From: a virus
Length of the DNA stretch: 34,273 nucleotides
Strand: one strand, 5' to 3'
IMG/VR virus record: IMGVR_UViG_3300029319_006393
Span: 17,707 to 51,979 of that record
This document shows, piece after piece, positions 12,774-19,900 of this stretch. The notes below the pieces were generated by a model, which did not search any database, was not told where the DNA came from, and saw nothing but the letters and a program-made list of their open reading frames with translations. Made by a program: the position numbers and the translations under genes. Each line of letters starts with the position of its first letter. Positions within the stretch are counted from its first letter, which is position 1.

Positions 12774-13720
12774 AAATAAAACAAGGCACGCCTGAATGGC
12801 ATGAACAAAGAAAAGGTATTATTACTGGAACTAGGTTTCAAAAAGCTGTTAAAGAGTGTATATGGACTAAAGGCGATCAGTGGGAAGCTTTAGGTAGAGA
12901 AATGTATCGTGGAGACCATAACCTTTCTCAAGATCCTTTTAATCAAAATGCTATCTATGCAATGAAATGGGGCACAGAAAATGAGCCTGTGGCTATACAA
13001 GCACTTAAAGAAATGGGCTTTCAAATAGTTCCAACATCTTTTGTAAAACACAAGGAACATGATTGGCTTGGTATGTCGCCAGATGGTTTGCTTAAAAAAG
13101 GCAGAGATAATAAAAGATCAGCTATAGAAATTAAATGTCCAATTAGTAAGCCAGTAGAAAATGTTAAAGAATCAAAAAGAAACTATTGGCATCAAATGCA
13201 GCTTGGTATGGAGTGTATGGATTTAGATGAAATGCTTTTTGTGCAGTGGACACCGAATGAAATCAAGACAGAGTGGGTTGAAAGAGACCCAACTTGGGCT
13301 GAAAGATATATACCAAAAGCAAAAGAATTTCTTGTTTGGTATAAAGAACAACTAGAAAACCCAGAAGTTATTACAAGATGGGCTCAAGATAAAGAAGAGC
13401 CTGGAGTGAACTATAAGCCTGTTGATGAAGATGATGATACATCTAAATTAGCAAGTATTATTGCCAAACTAAAGAAGCTAGACGAAGCTAAGAAACCGTT
13501 GGAAGCAGAGAAAAGAGAACTCGCTGACAAGCTGGTTGAAAAGCATAGTGGAGCCTTTAGCACGCCTACGGTTAAGTGTCATATGACACACGCCAAAGGG
13601 CGTATAAACTACACCAGAATGGTGAAGGACCTAGAGATACCTTACGATCAGGTAGAGGGCTACAGAGAAGAGGGTAAACCTAGGATCTATACTAAATTAG
13701 TGGAGAATAAAAATGAGTAA
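12770..13720 (+). CDS. YqaJ-family viral exonuclease
   Basis: 316-aa PD-(D/E)XK exonuclease that resects double-strand ends for the ERF protein. Motifs: GTPEWHEQRKGIITG (residues 6-20), WGTENEP (68-73), SPDGL with D105, catalytic AIEIKCP with E120 and K122, then YWHQMQLGM. After residue ~210 comes a charged coiled region (KLASIIAKLKKLDEAKKPLE) and a C-terminal domain RINYTRMVKDLEIP that resembles the extra tail seen in several phage YqaJ proteins. ATG overlaps the erf stop by 4 nt. Confidence 0.93.
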   Translation: MKIKQGTPEWHEQRKGIITGTRFQKAVKECIWTKGDQWEALGREMYRGDHNLSQDPFNQNAIYAMKWGTENEPVAIQALKEMGFQIVPTSFVKHKEHDWLGMSPDGLLKKGRDNKRSAIEIKCPISKPVENVKESKRNYWHQMQLGMECMDLDEMLFVQWTPNEIKTEWVERDPTWAERYIPKAKEFLVWYKEQLENPEVITRWAQDKEEPGVNYKPVDEDDDTSKLASIIAKLKKLDEAKKPLEAEKRELADKLVEKHSGAFSTPTVKCHMTHAKGRINYTRMVKDLEIPYDQVEGYREEGKPRIYTKLVENKNE

Positions 13721-13874
13721 AGTATCAATGACTACAAGGCTTCCTGAAGAGGTAAGTCATGTTATGGATAAATCCAGAAATGATAGAAACCATAGATTTT
13801 ATGACAGGTCTAATTCCTACATAATTAATAAGGTTATGTCTGACTGGGCAAAACGGGAGAAGAAAAATGGATAA
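13713..13874 (+). CDS. Arc-like ribbon-helix-helix regulator
   Basis: 53-aa protein. VSMTTRLPEEVSHVMDKS matches the beta-strand plus first helix of a ribbon-helix-helix domain, and RSNSYIINKVMSDWAKREKK matches the second helix; compare P22 Arc, which has a similar RSxNSEIxxRVM element. Members dimerise and insert the beta ribbon into the DNA major groove. GGAG lies 8 nt upstream, and the gene overlaps YqaJ by 8 nt and the next gene by 8 nt. Its target is unknown; the palindrome at 14928-14943 and the region 12064-12170 are candidates. Confidence 0.72.
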   Translation: MSKVSMTTRLPEEVSHVMDKSRNDRNHRFYDRSNSYIINKVMSDWAKREKKNG

Positions 13875-14118
13875 ACAGTATGACAATACTAATAAAGGAG
13901 CTATCTGGAAAAACACAGATAAGCAAAAAGATACACAGCCTGACTTCAAAGGATCTATCAATGTTGAAGGCGTGGAATATTTCTTAAATGCATGGAAAAG
14001 AAAAGAAGGAGCTTCTGAGAAGAGTCCTGCTTTAAATTTCAGTATAATGAAGAAAGAAGATAAACCTTTCCCTAAACAAGAGGAAAGCAACAATTCGCAG
14101 GATGATCTGCCATTTTAA
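13867..14118 (+). CDS. Small SSB-like single-strand DNA-binding protein
   Basis: 83 aa. NTNKGAIWKN, then QPDFKGSINVEGVEYFLNAW, then LNFSIMKKED gives the strand order of a small OB-fold protein seen in many phages, and it ends SQDDLPF, much like the acidic hydrophobic tip (DDDIPF) with which bacterial SSB recruits partners. Location between ERF/YqaJ and a nuclease fits a ssDNA-protecting role. Only about half the length of bacterial SSB. Identity is by pattern, not by search. Confidence 0.65.
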   Translation: MDKQYDNTNKGAIWKNTDKQKDTQPDFKGSINVEGVEYFLNAWKRKEGASEKSPALNFSIMKKEDKPFPKQEESNNSQDDLPF

Positions 14119-14130
14119 AAAGGAGTAAAA

Positions 14131-14451
14131 GTGGAGAAAGAAAAAACTAATAACGAAGGTGCACAACCTCAACCAGTAGATAATATTAATTTAAGTATTG
14201 GCGGAGAGATCAGAAACTATCAAGTTGAACATCTATCTGATGATGCTAAAAATAAACTTGCAAGAGTGAATCAGGATGAGGTTCAAGTGTTGCCTTTGAT
14301 ACAAAGAATATTTACTTTAGCAGCCTTGGGTGCAAGAGTTGAAGCTGAAGCTATGGAACAATCATTACCTAATAAGTATGAAGTTGTTAAACAACCAGAA
14401 GCTGAAGAAGAAGCTCCAGAGCAGCCAAACGGAAAAGCTGCTGATAAATAG
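14131..14451 (+). CDS. Hypothetical protein (DUF6447-like)
   Basis: 106 aa, starting at GTG with AGGAG 5 nt upstream. The middle LSIGGEIRNYQVEHLSDDAKNK and the following helix QRIFTLAALGARVEAEAME resemble small phage proteins I recall as DUF6447 (a short strand, LSDxAK, then a long helix). The N and C termini are low-complexity and acidic. Function unknown. Confidence 0.65.
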   Translation: MEKEKTNNEGAQPQPVDNINLSIGGEIRNYQVEHLSDDAKNKLARVNQDEVQVLPLIQRIFTLAALGARVEAEAMEQSLPNKYEVVKQPEAEEEAPEQPNGKAADK

Positions 14452-14463
14452 GATTGATAGCCC

Positions 14464-14898
14464 ATGGACTCGTCTCATGCGTTCCTTAGGGACTTTTCCG
14501 TGGGTCATCAATTTGAAGAGCTAGTCTTACAAAAGATACAAGAAAAGTATCCAACCGCTGTGTTGGTGCCAGGCAAGTTTAAGCCATACGATATCTTTAT
14601 ACCTGAGAAAGATTTAAAAGTAGAAGTTAAGGTTGATCTTAAAAGTCAACAAACTAAAAACATTCTTATTGAACTTAGAATGTTTGGTAAGAAAAGTGGA
14701 CTTTTGTCTACAAAGGCTGACTACTGGATTATCTATACAGGATCAGAATACTTGTGGACCAAACCACAAAAAATTATAGAGTGCATCATCCTCAATAACA
14801 TACCCTCACAAAAAGTTTTGGGTAAGGATGATGATGTCGAAAAGGATGCTTGCTTGATACCTATTCATATATTTAAGAAATATGTGCTTGACAAATAA
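14464..14898 (+). CDS. PD-(D/E)XK nuclease, resolvase-like
   Basis: 144 aa. VGHQFEELVLQKIQEKYP with an early Glu (E18/E19), KPYDIFIPEKD with Asp43, and LKVEVKVDLK with E54-x-K56 form the PD-(D/E)XK active-site pattern in the order found in small phage nucleases and Holliday-junction resolvase-like enzymes. The remaining strands and YWIIYTGSEYLW fit the conserved core. Start has AGGAT nearby. It closes the recombination set; its own stop overlaps the -35 of the next promoter. Confidence 0.75.
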   Translation: MDSSHAFLRDFSVGHQFEELVLQKIQEKYPTAVLVPGKFKPYDIFIPEKDLKVEVKVDLKSQQTKNILIELRMFGKKSGLLSTKADYWIIYTGSEYLWTKPQKIIECIILNNIPSQKVLGKDDDVEKDACLIPIHIFKKYVLDK

Positions 14899-14918
14899 AT
14901 GTAATTCATGTTTATAAT
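14888..14918 (+). promoter_or_regulatory. Strong sigma-70 promoter for the integrase unit
   Basis: TTGACA (14888-14893, perfect) and TATAAT (14913-14918, perfect) with a 19-nt spacer, a little longer than the optimal 17. It lies in the only real gap of this strand between 12171 and 16831, ahead of an AAAGGAGGG site and the 111-aa gene. It should transcribe the block through the integrase. A palindrome follows immediately. Confidence 0.7.
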
Positions 14919-14927
14919 GTTTACAAA

Positions 14928-14943
14928 TGTTCCACATGGAACA
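14928..14943. promoter_or_regulatory. Palindromic operator candidate
   Basis: TGTTCCACATGGAACA: perfect 7-bp arms around CA, beginning 10 bp after the -10 element, so it covers the expected start of transcription and early transcribed DNA. A repressor bound here would block the promoter. No second copy was noticed elsewhere. Which protein binds is unknown. Confidence 0.6.
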
Positions 14944-14966
14944 ATTATTAAGCCAAAGGAGGGCAT

Positions 14967-15302
14967 ATGAAAATCGGAGATAAAGAAATAAAAAACGCTA
15001 ACCACGCTGCTAGGGTCCTTATACTGCACGCACTAAAAGAAATTGCACAAGATGCACATTCTCATATATTTGGTGGTCTTGATATAAGATCTGAGATAGC
15101 AAGAAAAGTTATTAAAGACAGCGAAGGGATAGACATAGCTTCAGAGCTAGAAGCTGAACTCTTACTAAGAAACATAGAGTTTGAGTTTGCAAAGATACTG
15201 GGTAGCTTGGAAACCAAAACAGGAATACTAACTCATATGGTTGCACGAAATAGCTCAGGGTATGTAGACAAAAACGCTTACTTTAAAGGTGCTATTAAAT
15301 AG
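14967..15302 (+). CDS. Hypothetical helical protein, first gene of the integrase unit
   Basis: 111 aa, predicted mostly helical (NANHAARVLILHALKEIAQD, ASELEAELLLRNIEFEFAKIL), no membrane segment and no clear DNA-binding motif. Excellent ribosome-binding site AAAGGAGGG just before the ATG. Being directly behind the operator-like palindrome, it could be an autoregulator or lysogeny factor, but sequence alone does not show this. Confidence 0.7.
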   Translation: MKIGDKEIKNANHAARVLILHALKEIAQDAHSHIFGGLDIRSEIARKVIKDSEGIDIASELEAELLLRNIEFEFAKILGSLETKTGILTHMVARNSSGYVDKNAYFKGAIK

Positions 15303-15304
15303 AA

Positions 15305-15451
15305 ATGACAGACATACTAACTTGTATATTTATATTTATTATGTTGTTTGGTATGGGTTTTCTTTGCTACATGGCTGTGCATCTGGCGGAGGAGAAAAGA
15401 CAAGGGAAGCACATACCATTACCTTGGGAGAAAAAAAAGAAGGATGATTAG
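15305..15451 (+). CDS. 48-residue single-span membrane protein
   Basis: MTDILTCIFIFIMLFGMGFL continues to CYMAVHLAEE and a Lys-rich tail ending PWEKKKKDD. One N-terminal hydrophobic helix (residues 4-26) and a positively charged C terminus predict an inner-membrane protein with the tail in the cytoplasm. Starts 2 nt after the preceding stop without a clear ribosome-binding site, so it would depend on coupling. Function unknown; superinfection exclusion is one possibility for a prophage-expressed membrane peptide. Confidence 0.55.
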   Translation: MTDILTCIFIFIMLFGMGFLCYMAVHLAEEKRQGKHIPLPWEKKKKDD

Positions 15452-15710
15452 AAGTATTATAAAAGAAATAGAAGTAATAAGGCTTCATAAGGACATACAG
15501 TTTTTAACAAAACATTATTTCCACAACAATACAAGTATGGCAAAAGCTCTTGATGTCCTGCCCAAAGTTCTAAGAGATTTTACAAAAAAGGGAGTTATGC
15601 CACAGGATAAAAGATTTGAGAAGATGATAAAACAAGTTGAAGCTATAAAACTAGAAATTAAAGAAGCAAAAAAATATAAGCCAGAGGATTTTTTTATAGA
15701 AAATGATTGA
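15444..15710 (+). CDS. Hypothetical helical protein
   Basis: 88 aa using the ATG at 15444 (a longer frame from 15348 runs through the membrane-protein gene). Helical and basic: MIRSIIKEIEVIRLHKDIQF, then NTSMAKALDVLPKVLRDF and QVEAIKLEIKEAKKY. It overlaps both neighbours by 8 nt. The middle helices could be a small DNA-binding unit, but no HTH is convincing. Confidence 0.62.
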   Translation: MIRSIIKEIEVIRLHKDIQFLTKHYFHNNTSMAKALDVLPKVLRDFTKKGVMPQDKRFEKMIKQVEAIKLEIKEAKKYKPEDFFIEND

Positions 15711-15807
15711 TTGGTTTTGGAGCCTAATAGACAAATGCGTAGAGAGATCGCTACAGAAACAATCAAACAAATTATTTGAGAAACAATCAAACCAGGATGA
15801 AAAATGA
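15703..15807 (+). CDS. 34-residue micro-protein
   Basis: MIDWFWSLIDKCVERSLQKQ then SNKLFEKQSNQDEK: an amphipathic Trp-rich start and a polar tail with the repeated KQSN. Starts overlapping the previous stop (8 nt) and ends in an ATGA overlap with the next gene, which fills the space exactly. No clear ribosome-binding site. Possibly membrane-associated. Moderate to low confidence because of size. Confidence 0.42.
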   Translation: MIDWFWSLIDKCVERSLQKQSNKLFEKQSNQDEK

Positions 15808-16034
15808 AAGACAATAAAAAAGTCTTTGAAGTTGTCATTGAAAAAGATGTGCCAGTGCCATCAAAATATTGGAGTAAATGGGCAAAAATTGTAGATCACA
15901 TGGAAATTAATGATTCTATAGTTTTACCTAATAGAACAACAGCAGACAGGTTTTGTCAGCATGGCAATAGAAGAGGTATGAAATTTACAGTTAGACAAAA
16001 TGATAAGGGTTTAAGAGTATGGAGGATAAAATGA
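15804..16034 (+). CDS. Small conserved protein next to the integrase (DUF7303-like)
   Basis: 76 aa: KDVPVPSKYWSKWAKIVDHM, EINDSIVLPNRTTADRFCQH, GMKFTVRQNDKGLRVWRIK. The order of a proline-containing opening, a 'GDS-like' strand, and a final strand-turn-strand ending WRI resembles a phage family often called DUF7303, seen beside recombination or integration genes. AGGA lies 7 nt before the ATG. It could be an excision or recombination-directionality factor by position, which is only inference. Confidence 0.65.
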   Translation: MKDNKKVFEVVIEKDVPVPSKYWSKWAKIVDHMEINDSIVLPNRTTADRFCQHGNRRGMKFTVRQNDKGLRVWRIK

Positions 16035-16831
16035 ACACATGGAAGAAAGCAGTTAAAGAGTATTACAGGTTTCATAAGATGGGTAGAAATGATTTTACCT
16101 ACAGAAAATATTTTGATCCTATCCTAGAAGACAAAGATATAAACACTATATCCAAACAAGATATAGCAAAAATTAAGTCTGGCATTAAAGGTAAGCCAAG
16201 CACAGTCAATAGATACTTAAGTTATTTTAGAGCAATACTTATGTATGCTTACGAAGAATTAGGATGGTTGGACTCCAAGCCTATAATCAAAAGAGTAAAA
16301 GAACAGCCTATGAAGACTAAGTATTTTACTCTGGAACAAATCAAGAGGCTCTACAAGGTTTTACCCGACCACTTGAAAGATCCTTTTGAGTTTTCCCTCC
16401 TAACTGGGGTGAGGATGTCCAACTGTCTTAATCTTAAATGGACCCATATACACAAAAATCAGATCGCCATAGATGCAACAGAAACTAAAAATGGTAGACC
16501 TTTATGCGTGCCTTTGAACAAAAGGTGCTTAGAGCTCCTACAATCAATTAATAATACTAGCCCTTATGTTTTTACCTATGCGGGCAGAAAGATCAACAGA
16601 GCGTCTAACACGGGCTGGTATAACGCATTAGATAAAGCTGGACTGAAAGGATATCGCTGGCATGATATAAGACATACCTGGGCTACCCACCATGTGATGA
16701 ATGGAACCCCCTTACATACACTTCAGCATTTGGGCGGGTGGTCCGACTTTAATATAGTTAATAGGTATGCTCACCTATCAGAAGATTATTTGAGTGAGGC
16801 TTGTGAGAATAGCAATACTTTGATATCTTAG
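16031..16831 (+). CDS. int: Tyrosine recombinase / integrase
   Basis: 266-aa phage integrase catalysing site-specific recombination between attP and attB. Start at 16031 has GGAGG with 5-nt spacing; an ATG 12 nt earlier overlaps that site. N-terminal SAM-like core-binding domain (~residues 1-92), then the catalytic domain with R128 (TGVRMSN), K153 (TKNGRPL), H211-x-x-R214 (HDIRHTWAT), LGGWS with W237 in the His/Trp position, and nucleophile Y246 (NRYAHL). All catalytic residues present, so it should be active. No N-terminal arm-type domain is evident. It is the last gene of its strand, next to the non-coding region expected to hold attP. Confidence 0.95.
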   Translation: MNTWKKAVKEYYRFHKMGRNDFTYRKYFDPILEDKDINTISKQDIAKIKSGIKGKPSTVNRYLSYFRAILMYAYEELGWLDSKPIIKRVKEQPMKTKYFTLEQIKRLYKVLPDHLKDPFEFSLLTGVRMSNCLNLKWTHIHKNQIAIDATETKNGRPLCVPLNKRCLELLQSINNTSPYVFTYAGRKINRASNTGWYNALDKAGLKGYRWHDIRHTWATHHVMNGTPLHTLQHLGGWSDFNIVNRYAHLSEDYLSEACENSNTLIS

Positions 16832-16833
16832 GC

Positions 16834-16849
16834 TTGATATTCATATCAA
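16834..16849. repeat. Palindrome downstream of int, possible core attP site
   Basis: TTGATATTCATATCAA: 7-bp inverted arms around TC, with a further TTGATAT at 16820-16826 inside the end of int. Inverted half-sites spaced by a few bases next to int resemble a tyrosine-recombinase core. No tRNA-like sequence was recognised, so this remains a candidate. Confidence 0.4.
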
Positions 16850-16856
16850 TCCTTTT

Positions 16857-16910
16857 GCGGGGCTTTGATTGCAGTTTCCTCAAAAATAGTTTTTATAAGT
16901 CCCGCTTTTT
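16857..16910 (+). terminator. Intrinsic terminator after the integrase
   Basis: GCGGGGCTT (16857-16865) pairs with AAGTCCCGC (16897-16905) through nine positions including one G:U, followed by TTTTT (16906-16910). The 31-nt loop itself contains AAAAA-TAG-TTTTT that can pair. The U-tract is on the plus strand, so it ends the int transcript; on the minus strand it would have none. Confidence 0.6.
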
Positions 16911-19900
16911 AATTATTGTCTTCTTTTTTCTTTTCTTTCCCCTTACGCAGAGCTTTGTTGTATTCCTTGTTGAATTTTAAATATACAAGCTGAACTTCTT
17001 GATCGTACTTAAGCATTAATTCTTCATATCTATCTGGGTCTTTAATTTGATATAAGTTTTGTGCAGTTTTTATTTTATCTCTTATTTCTTTTAAGTCTTT
17101 TTCAGCTTTTAAAAGCTTTGGCATACTTGCATCTCTTACTGCTTTAGATCGCTTGTTAAAAATTCTTTTTTCCTCTGGAGTCCTAATGTCGCCCAGTTTC
17201 ACAATTCCCATGTTTTCATTTTTTCTAAACTCAGCCTTTTGTTTAAAATCAAGATTTTTATACTCATGTGCTAAAGCTTCTATCTCATCTTTTCGCTTGT
17301 AGTATCTAGACCCATTAATAAAATCTTGCGGTTCAGCAATGGCTGATCGAAATATTGGATAATCTTCAAAAGAATCAATTCCTAGTTCTCTTTTTCTAGG
17401 CAAGTCAGTAACCCTTCCAATAGTCCTTCCTAATCCACCCGCATGATAATCTATAAAGTATTTAAATTGATTTGGGTCTAAATCTGCCCAACCAGATCTG
17501 TAATCATTACCTCCAGTCATATCGTTTAAGGCTTTGGTAAAATCAACATAACCTTTGTTGGTGCTTCTAAATGCTTTTTTAAATTTTGGTTCTGGCACAG
17601 AATATGGAAAATCCTCTTTTGTTATTGGTCCACCAAAATAAGTCTCGTTTGCTGCTATATCTAAAAAAGGTCTCACAATAGGAGACGGAGCAAACGCTCT
17701 AGTTCTTGCAAGCAAACCATCCAATCCAGTAGCTTCTGTGGTTATTGGTGATATTGGTGAAAAAGAGGTTATAAAGCTATCTGCTAATTCATAACCCGCT
17801 TCCTCTATTGTTGTAACTGGAATTTTGAATTTTTCAGGAAATATTTTATCTGCCTGTGTTTCAACAAAAAGCCTTCCAACATTAAAATGTACATTGTATC
17901 CATATGCTAATGGAATAGATAATGCAAAAGGTTTTTCTCCAGTAGGATCCATATATTTTTTTATTTCACCAAACTTTTTAACTTGTAAACCTTCACCAGG
18001 TTTAATTTTTATTTCATCAGGTAAAACCAGAAGCATGTTTCTGTTTCTTTCATACTCTGGTATTTTTTTATATACAAGCTCACCATCTTCATCCTCATCA
18101 CTCATTAATATGTTATACATACCATAAAGCATACCTGCGGTTGCTGCACCGAGACTTAAACCTATTTTGGCAGGCTGTAGCCTTCTTCTTCCTCTTTTTG
18201 TAAAAATATTTTGTCCACGCATAAACTGCACAGATCCTTGAACAGCTGGATTAAAAAACATTAACAGGGCACCTATCTCTTGACCCCACTCACCCCTTCT
18301 ATCAAAATTAACTGAAGCATTTTTTGCCTGCACTGCTGCTCTTCTTTTATTCTCCATTGAAACATTATCAACACCACCTCTTTGTCTTATAAATGCTTTG
18401 AATTGCGACAATCGCCAACCGTTTTCGAACATATTATTTAAATCTCCGATAAAGTCTAGAGTATTTCTTTTTAAATCTTCCGCACTAATTTTTCCTGCTC
18501 TATATTTTGCAAGTGCAGTAAAGTTTTTAGTCAGCTTATCAGTATCTAAAAACTCAAAGTAAGATGTTTTAGAGCCCAGAGCATGATACATTTCTACTAA
18601 CTTTCTTTTTTCTGGATCTTTAATACCCTCAGGTCCTTTTCTGTAATATACAAAAAGTTCGCCCAAACTTGGTAAAATACCTTTAATTGAGTCAAATATA
18701 ATGCTTGATCCATAAATCCTGCCACCTGGAGTTGACTGCTCTCCTAATGCACTTGCAGTTGCAGCATAACCATCTCTTGAGAAATTCATGAACATAAAAT
18801 CTGGATTGTATCCAGTATTCATTATTGACATAAACCTTGTCATCATGGCTACATATTGAAAAGCTTTATGCATACCCTGAGTATCTAGGTGTTGTAATGC
18901 TCTTGCTAATCTTTCATCTCTAATTATTACAGCTTTTTGTTTGCCATCTTCTTTGAAAAATACATATCCAGATCCTCTAATTGGATCCCACTCTGGTCTT
19001 AGTTTTGCTTCACGGGGAACTTTCTCTAAAGTTTCATATACCTTGGGGTTTTTAAATGTTCTTGCCTGATTTGCAAGAGTTGTTGCAACTTCATTTTTTT
19101 CTGCACGAACAATAGCATTTTCCCTTTGCTTGTACATTTGTATTATTGGGTCTCCTGCAAGGGATGTCCTACCTTTGGCTTTTGGTACTTCTAGCCCATA
19201 TACAGACAAACCCTTGCCCTGTCTGTTTGGTAACCCATCTGCATTGGTATCAGCTGCGAAGCCAGACAAGGGAATATAATATTTATATCTAGCCACCCAA
19301 TCATCAACATTTTCTTTTGAAACTAATCCGTTAGCTGTATAAACATCTCTAGTGCCTTGTATAAATTTTTGAGCAAGCTTACTAAGTGCTATATACTTTT
19401 TACCTTTTTCATTTATTGCCTTAATGGTATCGTTTGTTTTGTTATATTCAATACCGTACTTGTTAGCCAATGCAAAGATAGCATCATCAGTTTTAATACC
19501 TGATCCATTATCAGAAAAAGGCTCGGCAAGATTTTTAAGTTTTGTTATCTGTGCTTTTTGTGCTGGACTTAGCTGATCTCCATATTTTTCCATAGCAGCA
19601 TCAACCTTAGCCATTCTAGTTTCAAAAATATATTTGTTCCTTTCTGGTGCGTGAAGGTTGTAAAGAAAGTCTGTTATTTTGCCATAATCGTTATCAGCAA
19701 ACTCAAACATTTTATCAAGCATATTCCTTATCTCATCAGAGACTTTTAACATTTTGTCGCCAACTATAGACTTCATTAAGTCCGTTCTGTCAACCACAGA
19801 CAAATCTAAATCTTTGAGGATACCCATGCCTAACTGGTCCTCAATGACCTCTTCTAGAACTACCTGTCTTTCATATTGATTTTGAAACTTTGTTAAAATA

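Noticed and set aside
15348-15443. Longer N terminus (MVWVFFATWLC...) of the 88-aa protein
   Set aside because: It is read from the out-of-frame part of the 48-aa membrane-protein gene and lacks a ribosome-binding site.
16832-16908. tRNA or tRNA fragment at the att region
   Set aside because: No acceptor/T-arm pattern or CCA end could be made out; the stem-loop fits a terminator better.
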